Shown here piece after piece: positions 51,416-59,841 of a stretch of 64,000 nt of DNA; within the stretch, counting starts at the first letter, position 1; each line of letters begins with the position of its first letter. Both the position numbers and the translations under genes were made by a program. This DNA is from CAMLOF01 sp041913045 (GTDB lineage Bacteria > Pseudomonadota > Gammaproteobacteria > Burkholderiales > Burkholderiaceae_C), in assembly GCA_041913045.1 (NCBI GenBank), contig JAYSGB010000017.1:1-64000 (forward strand), read 5' to 3'. The notes under the pieces were generated by a model. That model was not told the DNA's origin. It did not search any database and worked only from the letters and a program-made list of their open reading frames with translations.

Positions 51416-53515
51416 ATGAACGCGCAGTTGCAAAGAATTCAGCAGTGGCTCGCAGGCAACCGGGGGCATGCCTCGGCATTGGCAGCGCCCATCCTGGTGA
51501 TGGTCATCCTGTCCATGCTGGTGCTGCCTTTGTCGCCTTGGATGCTGGACACCTTCTTCACGCTGAACATCGCCATCTCGCTGACGGTGATGATGGTGGC
51601 GTCTTACATGAAGCGTGCGCTGGACTTCGTGGCGTTTCCGGTGGTGCTGTTGCTGACCACTCTGTTGCGGCTGGCTTTGAACGTGGCGTCTACCCGTGTG
51701 GTGCTGATGGAGGGGCATTCAGGCCCTGGCGCCGCGGGCGCTGTGATCGAAGCTTTCGGCACCTTCCTGATCGGCGGCAATTTCGCTGTCGGTCTCATCG
51801 TGTTCATGATCCTCGTCGTCATCAACTTCGTGGTGATCACCAAGGGTGCTGAGCGTATTGCAGAGGTGGGCGCGCGCTTCACGCTGGACGCCATGCCGGG
51901 CAAGCAGATGGCCATAGATGCTGACCTGAACGCAGGGATCATCGACGAGAAGGAGGCCAAGCGCCGCCGCTCTGAGGTGGGCGAAGAGGCGGACTTCTTC
52001 GGCAACATGGACGGTGCCTCCAAGTTCGTGCGCGGAGACGCCATCGCCGGCATCCTCATCCTCGTCATCAACATCGTCGGCGGCTTTGCGATTGGTGTGC
52101 TGCAGCACGGCTTGACAGTGGCTGACGCGGCCAGCAGCTACATCACGCTGGCGGTGGGTGATGCGCTGGTTGCACAGGTGCCGGGTCTGCTGATTTCGGT
52201 GTCTGCGGCGATGGTGGTTTCGCGTGTGGGCAAAGACGAAGACCTGGGTCAGCAGATCGTGCAGCAGATGTTTGTCTCACCCAAGGTGCTGGGTGTGACG
52301 GCTGGTGTGCTGTTCCTGCTGGGCGTGGTGCCTGGCATGCCGCATCTGGTGTTCCTGACGTTTGCGGCATTGGTGGGTGGCCTGGCGTACTGGGTGGCAA
52401 AAGAGCAGGCAAAACCCAAGCCTGAGGAAGTGGCTGCTCAGCAAGCTGCGGCGACCGCCAAGGCGCCCGCTGATACCGAGGCGTCGTGGGACGATCTGCA
52501 GCCCGTCGACTTGCTGGGTCTGGAGTTGGGCTATCGCCTGATTCCGCTGGTGGACAAGAGCCGCCAGGGCGATCTGCTGACCCGAATCAAAGGCGTGCGC
52601 AAGAAGTTTGCGCAGGAAGTTGGCTTCCTGCCGCCGCCTGTGCACGTGCGCGACAACCTGGAACTGCGGCCCAGTGCCTACCGCATCACGCTGCGCGGCG
52701 TGGTGGTGGGCGAAGGTGAGGTGTTTCCTGGGCAGTTCCTGGCCATCAATCCGGGTCACATCAAGACGCCGCTCATTGGTACTGCTACCACCGACCCGGC
52801 TTTTGGTCTGCCCGCGCAGTGGATCGACGATCGGCAAAAGGAAAACGCCCAAATGGCGGGCTATACCGTGGTTGATTCGGAGACCGTGCTGGCCACACAT
52901 TTGTCACACTTGATGCAAGTCCACGCCGCCAGATTGCTGAGCCGTACCGAGACCCAGGAACTGGTGGAGCACGTGGCCAAACTGGCCCCGAAACTGATCG
53001 AAGAAGTCGTACCCAAGATGGTGTCTATTGGCGTGTTCCAGAAAGTCCTTCAGCTGTTGCTGGAGGAGTCCGTGAACATCCGCGACATCCGCACCATCAT
53101 CGAGGCGCTGGCCGAACACGCAGGCCAGACCCAGGACCCCGCCGAGCTGGCACGCCGCGTCCGCCAGGCACTGGCCCCGGCCATCGTTCAGCAGATCTAC
53201 GGCCCGGTCAACGAACTCGAAGTCATCGCCATCGAACCCGGCCTGGAGCGCTTGCTGACGCAGGCCCTGAGCGGCACAGGCATGGCAGCGTTGGACCCCG
53301 GCGTGGCCGACATGCTGACGCAGTCTGCCGCCAAAGTGGCCAACCGCCAGGAAGAGTCGGGTGTGCCCGCCTGCCTGCTGGTGCCCGATTCCATCCGTTC
53401 CGCCATGGCGCGCCTGCTGCGCCGGGCTGCGCCTCGCCTGCAAGTGCTGGCGCACAGCGAAATCCCTGAAACCCATCTGATCCGGATCGGCCCGATCCTT
53501 GGAGAGCCCGCATGA
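51416..53515 (+). CDS. flhA: Flagellar export gate protein FlhA
   Basis: FlhA forms the nonameric export gate. The 699-residue protein has eight membrane helices in the first 330 residues, with the FHIPEP-family loop (FVVITKGAERIAEVGARFTLDAMPGKQMAIDADL), and a large cytoplasmic domain (LELGYRLIPLVD; RDNLELRPSAYRITLRG) that docks export chaperones. It starts 3 bases after flhB and overlaps flhF by 4. Confidence 0.97.
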   Translation: MNAQLQRIQQWLAGNRGHASALAAPILVMVILSMLVLPLSPWMLDTFFTLNIAISLTVMMVASYMKRALDFVAFPVVLLLTTLLRLALNVASTRVVLMEGHSGPGAAGAVIEAFGTFLIGGNFAVGLIVFMILVVINFVVITKGAERIAEVGARFTLDAMPGKQMAIDADLNAGIIDEKEAKRRRSEVGEEADFFGNMDGASKFVRGDAIAGILILVINIVGGFAIGVLQHGLTVADAASSYITLAVGDALVAQVPGLLISVSAAMVVSRVGKDEDLGQQIVQQMFVSPKVLGVTAGVLFLLGVVPGMPHLVFLTFAALVGGLAYWVAKEQAKPKPEEVAAQQAAATAKAPADTEASWDDLQPVDLLGLELGYRLIPLVDKSRQGDLLTRIKGVRKKFAQEVGFLPPPVHVRDNLELRPSAYRITLRGVVVGEGEVFPGQFLAINPGHIKTPLIGTATTDPAFGLPAQWIDDRQKENAQMAGYTVVDSETVLATHLSHLMQVHAARLLSRTETQELVEHVAKLAPKLIEEVVPKMVSIGVFQKVLQLLLEESVNIRDIRTIIEALAEHAGQTQDPAELARRVRQALAPAIVQQIYGPVNELEVIAIEPGLERLLTQALSGTGMAALDPGVADMLTQSAAKVANRQEESGVPACLLVPDSIRSAMARLLRRAAPRLQVLAHSEIPETHLIRIGPILGEPA

Positions 53516-55011
53516 ACGCCCAACGCTTTATTGCACCTACGTCCCGTGAAGCCATGTCTCTGGCCCGCGCGGCCTATGGCGACACTGCAGTGATTCTGTC
53601 GAGCCGCGCCACGCAAGATGGTTTTGAGGTGGTGGCCACGGCCGAAGAAAACCTGGAGAACCTGGCGACGCAAAGCGCTGTGACTCGTGCCCCTGCGGCG
53701 CCCGCACTGGCTGCGCCTCGCCAGGGCATGAGCCTGCAGCAACGTGCGGCACAGCAGATGCCGACCGTTTCGCCCAACAGCACCGTTGCGCAGGACACCG
53801 AAACCCTGGCCATGAGCACCTTGTCCTTCCAGGACTACGTGCGCGAGCGTATGCTGCGCAAGCGCCGCGAGTCGCTCCAGGGCAATGCACCAGCGGCTGC
53901 GGCCCGCCCCGCAAAGGCGGAGCGCGCATCCACCCCGTTCGACCGCCAAGCTGATGTGACCTTGCCCTTCGGGCAGGCCAGCGAACCGGCCGCTCGCCCA
54001 GCCGCAGCCGCCAAAGCGGCCCCCGAGGCCGCCCGCAAACCGGCGGAGCAGGCAGGTGCTGCTGATCCGCGTCTGGCTGACGAGATCAACAACCTGCGCG
54101 CCATGATGGAGGAGCGCTTCAACACCCTGGCGTGGATGGGCAGCGCCAAGCAGAACCCGATCCAGTCGGGGTTGATGCACAAGCTGATCCGTGCGGGCTA
54201 TTCGCCCACGGTGGCGCGCGCTGTGACCGAGCGCCTGCCTGCCGAGTACGGCGCGGCCGACGCCTTCCGCTGGACCCAGGAGGTGCTGGCGCGCAACCTG
54301 AAGACGGTGCAGGATGCCAGCGCTCTGTGTGACGAAGGTGGCGTGTTCGCGCTCGTTGGCTCCACCGGCGTGGGCAAAACGACCACCGCCGCCAAGCTGG
54401 CCGCGCAGTGCGTCAAGGCCTATGGCGCCAACAGCGTGGGCCTCATCACGCTGGACACTTACCGCGTAGCGGGCTACGAGCAACTGCGTACTTACGGCCG
54501 GATGTTGGGTGTGGTGGCGCACCTGGCCCACGACCGTGCCGCGCTGCAGGACCTGCTCAACCTGCTGGCCAACAAGCGCATGGTCATCATCGACACCGCA
54601 GGTCTGGGCCAGAAGGATCCCCGCATCCAGGAGATGATGGAGATGCTGGCCACGCCCAAGATCAAGAAGCTGCTGGTGCTCAACGCCGGCAGCCACGGTG
54701 ACACGCTGGACGAGGTGTTTCAAGCCTACAAGGGCACGCAGCTGTATGGCGCGGTGCTGTCCAAGGTGGACGAAGCCGCCAAGCTGGGCCCGGCGGTGGA
54801 TGCGCTGTTGCGCCACCAGGTGGTGCTGCGTGGCCTGAGCACTGGCCAGCGCGTGCCTGAAGACTGGCAGCGCCCCGACGCCCAGGCTTTGGTTCGCATG
54901 TCCATGGCCAGCAGCGGCAAGTCTGCCTACGATCCCCGCTCCTCCGAGCTGGCCTTCTTCTTCACCGACCCGGTGCAATCCGGTGTCCAACTGGATGCCT
55001 GGCATGTTTGA
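53512..55011 (+). CDS. flhF: Signal-recognition-type GTPase FlhF
   Basis: FlhF places the flagellum, usually at a pole. The 499-residue protein has a B-domain-like N-terminus (RFIAPTSREAMSLARAAYGDTAVILSSR), a long Ala/Pro/Gln-rich linker (about 60-190), and an NG GTPase core with G1 GSTGVGKTTTAAKLA (about residues 283-297), G2/G3 LDTYRVAGYEQL and DTAGLGQKDPR, and a C-terminal KVDEAAKLG. It overlaps flhA and the FlhG-like gene. Polar flagellation is the likely outcome (inference). Confidence 0.95.
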   Translation: MNAQRFIAPTSREAMSLARAAYGDTAVILSSRATQDGFEVVATAEENLENLATQSAVTRAPAAPALAAPRQGMSLQQRAAQQMPTVSPNSTVAQDTETLAMSTLSFQDYVRERMLRKRRESLQGNAPAAAARPAKAERASTPFDRQADVTLPFGQASEPAARPAAAAKAAPEAARKPAEQAGAADPRLADEINNLRAMMEERFNTLAWMGSAKQNPIQSGLMHKLIRAGYSPTVARAVTERLPAEYGAADAFRWTQEVLARNLKTVQDASALCDEGGVFALVGSTGVGKTTTAAKLAAQCVKAYGANSVGLITLDTYRVAGYEQLRTYGRMLGVVAHLAHDRAALQDLLNLLANKRMVIIDTAGLGQKDPRIQEMMEMLATPKIKKLLVLNAGSHGDTLDEVFQAYKGTQLYGAVLSKVDEAAKLGPAVDALLRHQVVLRGLSTGQRVPEDWQRPDAQALVRMSMASSGKSAYDPRSSELAFFFTDPVQSGVQLDAWHV

Positions 55012-55726
55012 GAACCTTTCCGATCAAGCGCGGGGCTTGGCCAGTTGGGATCTGGCCCTGCCGACCAGGGTGTTGCCGGTCGTGGCTGGAGATTCACCCG
55101 AGACGCTGCGCTACTCCCACGAACTGCTGTGGACCCTGGAACAAGGGCTGAAGGCCCAGGGGCAGACGGTGGTGGTGCTGGAAGACATGAGCGGGCTTTC
55201 CCCGCGCGACGCCGCCGCAGGCCATCAGGTCGTGTTGAGGCGCTGGCTGTCTGGCATTGGCCCAGGCTGCGTGGTGCTTTTGCATGCCCCGCTGGAAGCG
55301 TTGGCCGTTCTGCTGGCCGACAGCCACGCGCGCCCGCTCGTTGCATTGCATGACGAGCGACGTTCGCTGATATGGGCCTACAACGCCGTGAAGGTGCTGG
55401 TGCAGGCAGCGGGTTTGGAGCCCGTGCTGCTGATGCCCGGTACAGGCCCGGCGGAGCGCCACCGCCAGGTGGCCCAGGCCATTGCATCTACCTGTGAACA
55501 GCGCCTGGGCGCGGTTCCGTCAGTGTGGGTGCTGGGGTATGATGAACAGTGTTCGGGAACGCAGCGTCGTGAGTCCGATGCCTGTCTTTTGCGAGTGCTG
55601 GACTGTGCTCTGATGATCGATGAAAAGCGCGCCCGAGAACATGTTGACCAACGCTTTGAGTACCGACAGCCAACAGCCGATCCGATCATCGGAGCTTCAG
55701 ATGTACACCGCCAAAGGCACGCTTGA
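55004..55726 (+). CDS. FlhG/FleN-like protein lacking the P-loop
   Basis: Positioned exactly where flhG (fleN, ylxH) is expected, between flhF and fliA, this 240-residue protein keeps the DQARGL start and a MinD-like alternation of strands and helices, including VVVLEDMSGLSP and RPLVALHDERRSLIWAYNAVKVL. The deviant Walker A (KGGxGKT) is absent; the corresponding region reads PVVAGDSPETLRYS. It probably cannot bind ATP as FlhG does. ATG 55004 overlaps flhF by 8 bases; starts at 54983 or 54995 are possible. It overlaps fliA by 26 bases. It may still act on FlhF or flagellar number control (inference). Confidence 0.7.
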   Translation: MFENLSDQARGLASWDLALPTRVLPVVAGDSPETLRYSHELLWTLEQGLKAQGQTVVVLEDMSGLSPRDAAAGHQVVLRRWLSGIGPGCVVLLHAPLEALAVLLADSHARPLVALHDERRSLIWAYNAVKVLVQAAGLEPVLLMPGTGPAERHRQVAQAIASTCEQRLGAVPSVWVLGYDEQCSGTQRRESDACLLRVLDCALMIDEKRAREHVDQRFEYRQPTADPIIGASDVHRQRHA

Positions 55727-56420
55727 CCGTGATGCCCAGTTACGCAAGTACAGCCCTTTGGTTCACCGTCTCGCTCATCACATGATCGTCAAGTTGCCCG
55801 CCAGCGTGGAAGTCGACGACCTCATCCAGGTCGGCATGATCGGTCTGACCGAGGCCCTGGCCCGTTACGAGCCCTCGCAAGGGGTGCAGTTCGAGACCTT
55901 TGCAAGCCAACGCATTCGCGGTGCCATGCTCGACGAGTTGCGTGAAGGCGACTGGATGTCCCGTGGTGCACGCAAGATGCAGAAGGACATTGAGCACGCA
56001 GTGCAACGTCTCGAGCAGCGCCTGCAGCGTGCGCCCAAGGAATCGGAAATCGCCGAAGAGTTGGAGATGCCCTTGCAGGAGTACCAGGAAATGCTAGCGC
56101 GGGTGCGCGGCACTCAGCTGGTGTATCTGGAAGACCTGGCTGCCAAGGGCGACGACGAAGACCATTTCCTGGACCGCTACCTGCCCGCAGACAGCCAGGC
56201 CAACCCTGAATCGCTGTTGGGCGACCAGCGCATGCGTTCAGCGCTGGTGGAGGCGATCAAGAAGCTGCCGGAGCGGGAACAGCATGTCATGAGCATGTAC
56301 TACGAACATGACATGAACCTCAAGGAAATAGCCGCTGTGCTGGGCGTGACGGAATCGCGCGTGTGTCAGTTGCACAGTCAGTCGATTGCCCGTTTGCGGG
56401 CCCGCCTGCGCGAGCATTGA
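55701..56420 (+). CDS. fliA: Flagellar sigma factor 28
   Basis: FliA directs RNA polymerase to late flagellar and chemotaxis promoters and is held inactive by FlgM. The 239-residue protein has sigma regions 2 (SVEVDDLIQVGMIGLTEALARYEPSQGVQFETFA), 3 and 4 (LPEREQHVMSMYYEHDMNLKEIAAVLGVTESRVCQLHSQ). ATG 55701 has GGAG 6 bases upstream and gives the expected MYTAKGTLDRDAQL start. flgM lies on the opposite strand about 450 bases away. Confidence 0.96.
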   Translation: MYTAKGTLDRDAQLRKYSPLVHRLAHHMIVKLPASVEVDDLIQVGMIGLTEALARYEPSQGVQFETFASQRIRGAMLDELREGDWMSRGARKMQKDIEHAVQRLEQRLQRAPKESEIAEELEMPLQEYQEMLARVRGTQLVYLEDLAAKGDDEDHFLDRYLPADSQANPESLLGDQRMRSALVEAIKKLPEREQHVMSMYYEHDMNLKEIAAVLGVTESRVCQLHSQSIARLRARLREH

Positions 56421-56421
56421 T

Positions 56422-56438
56422 GCGCCCAGGCGCTTTTT
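56422..56438 (+). terminator. Short intrinsic terminator after fliA
   Basis: GCGC (56422-56425) and GCGC (56430-56433) form a short stem with loop CCAG followed by five T (56434-56438), directly after the fliA stop. A longer outer pairing, GCCTG with CAGGC (from 56404), can extend it. It sits between convergent fliA and flgN. Confidence 0.45.
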
Positions 56439-56442
56439 ACCT

Positions 56443-56847
56443 TCAGGCCTTGATGAAGGTGCTGCCTGCCTTGGGCTGGGTGCCGTAACCGGTATTGCCC
56501 AGCTTGCTGTAGGCGCGCACCTGGTCTTGCGGGAACAGCACGGCCGCTGCACGGTTGGCCTGTGCTTGCAGGCGCGCCGTTCCAGCGTACAAATTGCTTA
56601 GTGCGTTTTGCACTTTTTGAAGCAATTCAATGACTTCAACAGGCGGTTGGCCGGAAGACAATGCGCGAGCCAAACCAGCTTGTTCCTTGGCGAGTTGCTG
56701 GTTGAGCTGTGCGCAACAGGCAGCAAATTCATCGGCATTGCCAGACGATACTGACGCAAGAGAGGCCGCATGTGCGGCCTCTATCGATTTGAGCAGCTCG
56801 CCCAGAGTGTCCAGGCATTGAGACCAGGGTGGGGGCAAACGTGTCAT
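56443..56847 (-). CDS. flgN: FlgN-family flagellar chaperone
   Basis: This 134-residue helical protein has the FlgN pattern of a long N-terminal helix (CLDTLGELLKSIEAAHAASLASVSSGNADEFAACCAQLNQQLAKEQAGL) and a C-terminal part ending in AYSKLGNTGYGTQPKAGSTFIKA. FlgN protects the hook-filament junction proteins FlgK and FlgL before export. Identification leans on position directly after flgM (20 bases) in an flgA-flgM-flgN unit; sequence similarity within this family is low. ATG 56847 is used. Confidence 0.82.
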   Translation of the reverse strand: MTRLPPPWSQCLDTLGELLKSIEAAHAASLASVSSGNADEFAACCAQLNQQLAKEQAGLARALSSGQPPVEVIELLQKVQNALSNLYAGTARLQAQANRAAAVLFPQDQVRAYSKLGNTGYGTQPKAGSTFIKA

Positions 56848-56867
56848 CAACCTGGGATGGTGAATGT

Positions 56868-57188
56868 TCAGTTGGCAGAGGCCACGCCCAGCATTTCGCG
56901 GGCGTTGGACAGAAGTTTGTCTGCGATCGCTTCGGGGTTGACGGAGAAGGAGCCGTTTTCGATGGCCGTGCGCATGGCCTGAACCTTCTCGGCGTTGAAC
57001 ACGTCGGTGCCTGAGCGTGCCACGCCCTTGGTCATGGTTTGGGTGACGGAGGACAGCTTGACGGTCACGCTGGCGCCCACCTCCTGGAGTTCAGGGGTGC
57101 TTGGCGAGCTGACGGACCTGTCCGCAGGCTTGGTGAGCCCCACGGACGTGGTGCCGACTGGCTTATCTGACAGGTTGTTGACTTTCAT
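56868..57188 (-). CDS. flgM: Anti-sigma-28 factor FlgM
   Basis: FlgM binds FliA until the hook is finished and FlgM is exported. The 106-residue protein has an unordered N-terminal half (MKVNNLSDKPVGTTSVGLTKP) and the C-terminal sigma-binding helices (DVFNAEKVQAMRTAIENGSFSVNPEAIADKLLSNAREML). GGAG lies 6 bases ahead of ATG 57188. A sigma-28 promoter with near-consensus boxes lies 40-67 bases upstream, giving the usual feedback: FliA drives its own inhibitor. Confidence 0.95.
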   Translation of the reverse strand: MKVNNLSDKPVGTTSVGLTKPADRSVSSPSTPELQEVGASVTVKLSSVTQTMTKGVARSGTDVFNAEKVQAMRTAIENGSFSVNPEAIADKLLSNAREMLGVASAN

Positions 57189-57228
57189 GGCACTCTCCAT
57201 ACCCGGCTTTGCGGGCCGTACGAGAGGT

Positions 57229-57255
57229 TTATCGACCAGACAAGTCAGGACTTTA
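57229..57255 (-). promoter_or_regulatory. Sigma-28 (FliA) promoter of flgM
   Basis: On the minus strand, TAAAGTCC (57255-57248) and GTCGATAA (57236-57229) are separated by exactly 11 bases. They match the FliA consensus TAAAGTTT-N11-GCCGATAA at 6 of 8 and 7 of 8 positions. It lies 40 bases ahead of the flgM ATG. Confidence 0.88.
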
Positions 57256-57324
57256 CCCCTTTTTCAAAAAAAAGATGTGATTTGTGGGGCGCAGTCTGTG
57301 GGGCCAGCCCAACAGATGATGGGC

Positions 57325-58131
57325 TCAAAGAGCAATTTCAACAGTTTCGGCGTCACGCACTGTGCCGGTCAGGATCTTGCGGTTGGGCATGCGCACCCTG
57401 ACCGACTGACCGACGTAGCCATGCGCCAGGGCTTCGCCAGTGGCGGCGAGCTGGAAGCCGTTGCCGCGCACGGTGACGCGGACCTGGGTGCCAGCGTCAA
57501 ACACCTGGGGGGTGCGCACCATGCCTTTGCGCAGGATCTGGCCGGGCATGAGTGCGCGGGTGGCCTGGCTGCCCATCCAGTCCTCGGGCAGGGCCAGCAC
57601 GGGCGCGATGCTTTCGGCCCAGTCAACTTCTGTGAGTTCCGCGTCTGCCTCGGTCAGCGTGGCGCCGGGGGCTACCGGCTGCTTGATGGTCCAGGCAGGT
57701 CCCCAGGCGCGGACGGTGATGGGCAGGAAAACGTTCCAGCGGGAAGGGCCGTCCATGCAGCGCAGGCCGATGCGCGAGCGGCCCCAGAGGCGAGTGCCTT
57801 GGGGCAGGTAGGGCTCGACGTTTGGGCAGGGGGCCAGCTGCAGGCGGCTGTCCAGTTCACCAACTTCCACTTCGGGGCGCAGCCTGGCGCCAGTGCCTGG
57901 AGCTGAGGGTGCAGATGCGAGTTGCCCATCTATCCACGCTTGTGCCTGCCGGGCCCAAGGTGTGAAGGCTGGGTCTGCCGCCGAGCTGATGGCGGGGAGC
58001 AAGGCCAGTGCAAGCAGGCCGCACAGGGTGAATGACCGCACAACCGCGTGCAACCAGTGCCCTGCCTGAGAGGCGGGCCCGGACAGGTGGGAGGGTCGGG
58101 GGAGCGGCGTGTAACGCATGGGTGTCGTCAT
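57325..58131 (-). CDS. flgA: P-ring assembly chaperone FlgA
   Basis: FlgA is a periplasmic chaperone for the P-ring protein FlgI. The 268-residue protein has an unusually long N-terminal region before its signal helix (FTLCGLLALALLPAISSA, about residues 34-51), then the FlgA domain with DSRLQLAPCPNVEPYLPQGTRLWGRSRIGLRC (two cysteines) and a C-terminal SAF domain (GQILRKGMVR; GNGFQLAATGEALAHGYVGQSVRVRMPNRKILTG). It is divergent from flgB. A start at 58119 (MRYTPLP) is also possible. Confidence 0.93.
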   Translation of the reverse strand: MTTPMRYTPLPRPSHLSGPASQAGHWLHAVVRSFTLCGLLALALLPAISSAADPAFTPWARQAQAWIDGQLASAPSAPGTGARLRPEVEVGELDSRLQLAPCPNVEPYLPQGTRLWGRSRIGLRCMDGPSRWNVFLPITVRAWGPAWTIKQPVAPGATLTEADAELTEVDWAESIAPVLALPEDWMGSQATRALMPGQILRKGMVRTPQVFDAGTQVRVTVRGNGFQLAATGEALAHGYVGQSVRVRMPNRKILTGTVRDAETVEIAL

Positions 58132-58220
58132 CCTGGGGCAGAACTTTAGACCTGTGTGTTGATGTTCAAACCTGGAAATGGCAGGGGATGGCGGCGCTTT
58201 TCGCGGGATTGGTTGGCCTC

Positions 58221-58243
58221 AAGTTTTTGACAATTCCCTCACG
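58221..58243 (+). promoter_or_regulatory. Shared flagellar upstream motif ahead of flgB
   Basis: AAGTTTTT-GACAAT-N4-TCACG lies 36 bases ahead of flgB. The same three blocks occur ahead of flgI with one extra base after the T-run. GACAAT could be a -10 box without a good -35, as in activator-dependent class II flagellar promoters. Confidence 0.4.
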
Positions 58244-58278
58244 CCGGTGTTTTGCCGGTCCTGACCTGTGAGGTGACC

Positions 58279-58710
58279 ATGTTTCAGCAATTGACCAGTC
58301 GGATGGAGTTTTTCTCCCAGTCGCTGCAGTTGCGCGCGCACCGCCAACAGGTGATAGCGAGCAACATTGCCAACGCCGATACGCCTGGCTTCGTGGCGCG
58401 CGATTTCGATTTCCGTGCGGCGCTGCAAGATGCAGCCGGTGGCTCATCCACGTCCATGAGCGCGGGTGGGAACAACGCGCTGGCTGGCGACAATTCGCGC
58501 CACCTGCGCACGGTCAGCAGTTCTGAAGGTGTGGTTGACCGTGTGCGCATGGGTTACACGGTCCAGACAGAGCCTTCGCTGGACGGCAACTCGGTAGACA
58601 TGGACCAGCAGCGCGCCAATTTCACCGACAACGCGATCCGTTACGAATCCACGCTGCGCTTCATCAACGGGCACGTCAAGACGATGCTCAGTGCCATCCA
58701 GGGCCAGTAA
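58279..58710 (+). CDS. flgB: Flagellar proximal rod protein FlgB
   Basis: This 143-residue rod subunit has the flagellar basal-body rod N-terminal motif (RAHRQQVIASNIANADTPGFVARDFDF, about 22-48) and a C-terminal helix (VDMDQQRANFTDNAIRYESTLRFINGHVKTM) for coiled-coil packing. GAGGTGA precedes ATG 58279. It is first in the flgBCDEFGHI series. Confidence 0.96.
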   Translation: MFQQLTSRMEFFSQSLQLRAHRQQVIASNIANADTPGFVARDFDFRAALQDAAGGSSTSMSAGGNNALAGDNSRHLRTVSSSEGVVDRVRMGYTVQTEPSLDGNSVDMDQQRANFTDNAIRYESTLRFINGHVKTMLSAIQGQ

Positions 58711-58730
58711 GGCGAGCCGGGAGAGTCCTC

Positions 58731-59138
58731 ATGTCCATGTTCACGATTTTTGGGGTGTCGGGCAGCGCGATCAGCGCGCAGGCGCAACGCCTCAACACGG
58801 TGGCCAGCAACCTGGCTAACGCTGATGCGGTGGCCGGGCCCGACGGCCAGGCCTATAAGGCGCGCCAGGTGGTGTTCCAGACGGTTCCCATGAACAACGA
58901 CCAGGCATCTGCCGGGGTGAAGGTGCAGAACATCATTGAAAGCGATGTGCCTAACCGCCGCGTTTTCAACCCGCAGCACCCCAGTGCTGATGCCCAGGGC
59001 TACGTCACCCATTCCAACGTCAATCCGGTGGAGGAGATGGTCAACATGATTTCGGCGTCGCGTTCTTACCAGAACAACGTCGAGGTGATGAACACGGCCA
59101 AGTCCTTGCTGATGAAGACCTTGCAGATGGGTCAGTGA
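58731..59138 (+). CDS. flgC: Flagellar proximal rod protein FlgC
   Basis: This 135-residue rod subunit has the N-terminal motif GSAISAQAQRLNTVASNLANADAVAGPDGQAYKARQVVF and the C-terminal NPVEEMVNMISASRSYQNNVEVMNTAKSLLMKTL. It starts 20 bases after flgB, with GGGAG upstream of its ATG. Confidence 0.97.
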   Translation: MSMFTIFGVSGSAISAQAQRLNTVASNLANADAVAGPDGQAYKARQVVFQTVPMNNDQASAGVKVQNIIESDVPNRRVFNPQHPSADAQGYVTHSNVNPVEEMVNMISASRSYQNNVEVMNTAKSLLMKTLQMGQ

Positions 59139-59154
59139 TTTTCAGGAGTTTTCC

Positions 59155-59811
59155 ATGTTCATGACCCCCTTGAGCAACAGCCAGATTGACGCCTACAACG
59201 CCAAGGGCGGTAGCCAGGCCGATTCCACGGACCCGCAGGCAGCGCAGGACCGCTTCTTGAAGTTGTTCGTTGCGCAACTGAGCAACCAGGACCCGCTCAG
59301 CCCGATGGACAACGCCCAGATGACAACGCAGATGGCTCAGATCAACACGGTCTCGGGCATCCAGCAGGTCAACCAGACGCTCAAAACCTTGGCAGAGCAG
59401 TTCACGGCTGTGCAGAACATTCAGGGCGCAAGTCTGGTGGGGCGCGAGGTCATCACCCAGGGCAACCAGCTGTCTATTGATGGCAATGTTGCCCAAGGTA
59501 GCTTCAGCCTGAGCAGCAGTGTAGACAAACTGCAGGTGGACATTCTGGACAGCGCGGGTGCCATTCTGGGCACGGTGGATCTGGGGGCGAAGTCGGCGGG
59601 CATGCACAACTTCGAGTGGTCGTTTGGCAACGTTGACCCCTCTCGCATCGCGAAGATGCAGGTGACGGCAACGTCTGGCGGCAAGTCTGTGGCGGTCACG
59701 CCGCTGTCTCGCCAGACGGTGCAGGCGGTGGGCATGGTGGATGGCTCGCTGCGCTTGCGCACCGAAAGCGGCGGCTCTGTCAGCTACAACGACGTGCTGG
59801 CTTTTCTTTGA
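59155..59811 (+). CDS. flgD: Hook cap protein FlgD
   Basis: FlgD caps the growing hook. The 218-residue protein has the N-terminal export segment and the FLKLFVAQLSNQDPLSPMDNAQMTTQMAQINTVSGIQQVNQTL motif region (about 32-75), then FLG_D4 and Ig-like domains (AGMHNFEWSF). AGGAG precedes ATG 59155. Confidence 0.96.
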   Translation: MFMTPLSNSQIDAYNAKGGSQADSTDPQAAQDRFLKLFVAQLSNQDPLSPMDNAQMTTQMAQINTVSGIQQVNQTLKTLAEQFTAVQNIQGASLVGREVITQGNQLSIDGNVAQGSFSLSSSVDKLQVDILDSAGAILGTVDLGAKSAGMHNFEWSFGNVDPSRIAKMQVTATSGGKSVAVTPLSRQTVQAVGMVDGSLRLRTESGGSVSYNDVLAFL

Positions 59812-59841
59812 GCGTTTGAATCGAATTTCTAGGAGTACATC

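Noticed and set aside
57306..57325. A hairpin (AGCCCA/TGGGCT) directly after the flgA stop read as a terminator.
   Set aside because: Six pairs with an eight-base loop and no adjacent T-run; the T8 tract lies about 30 bases further on and is not attached to the stem.
58227..58232. A perfect TTGACA ahead of flgB read as a -35 box.
   Set aside because: No acceptable -10 lies 16-18 bases downstream; the same bases are better explained as part of the motif shared with flgI.
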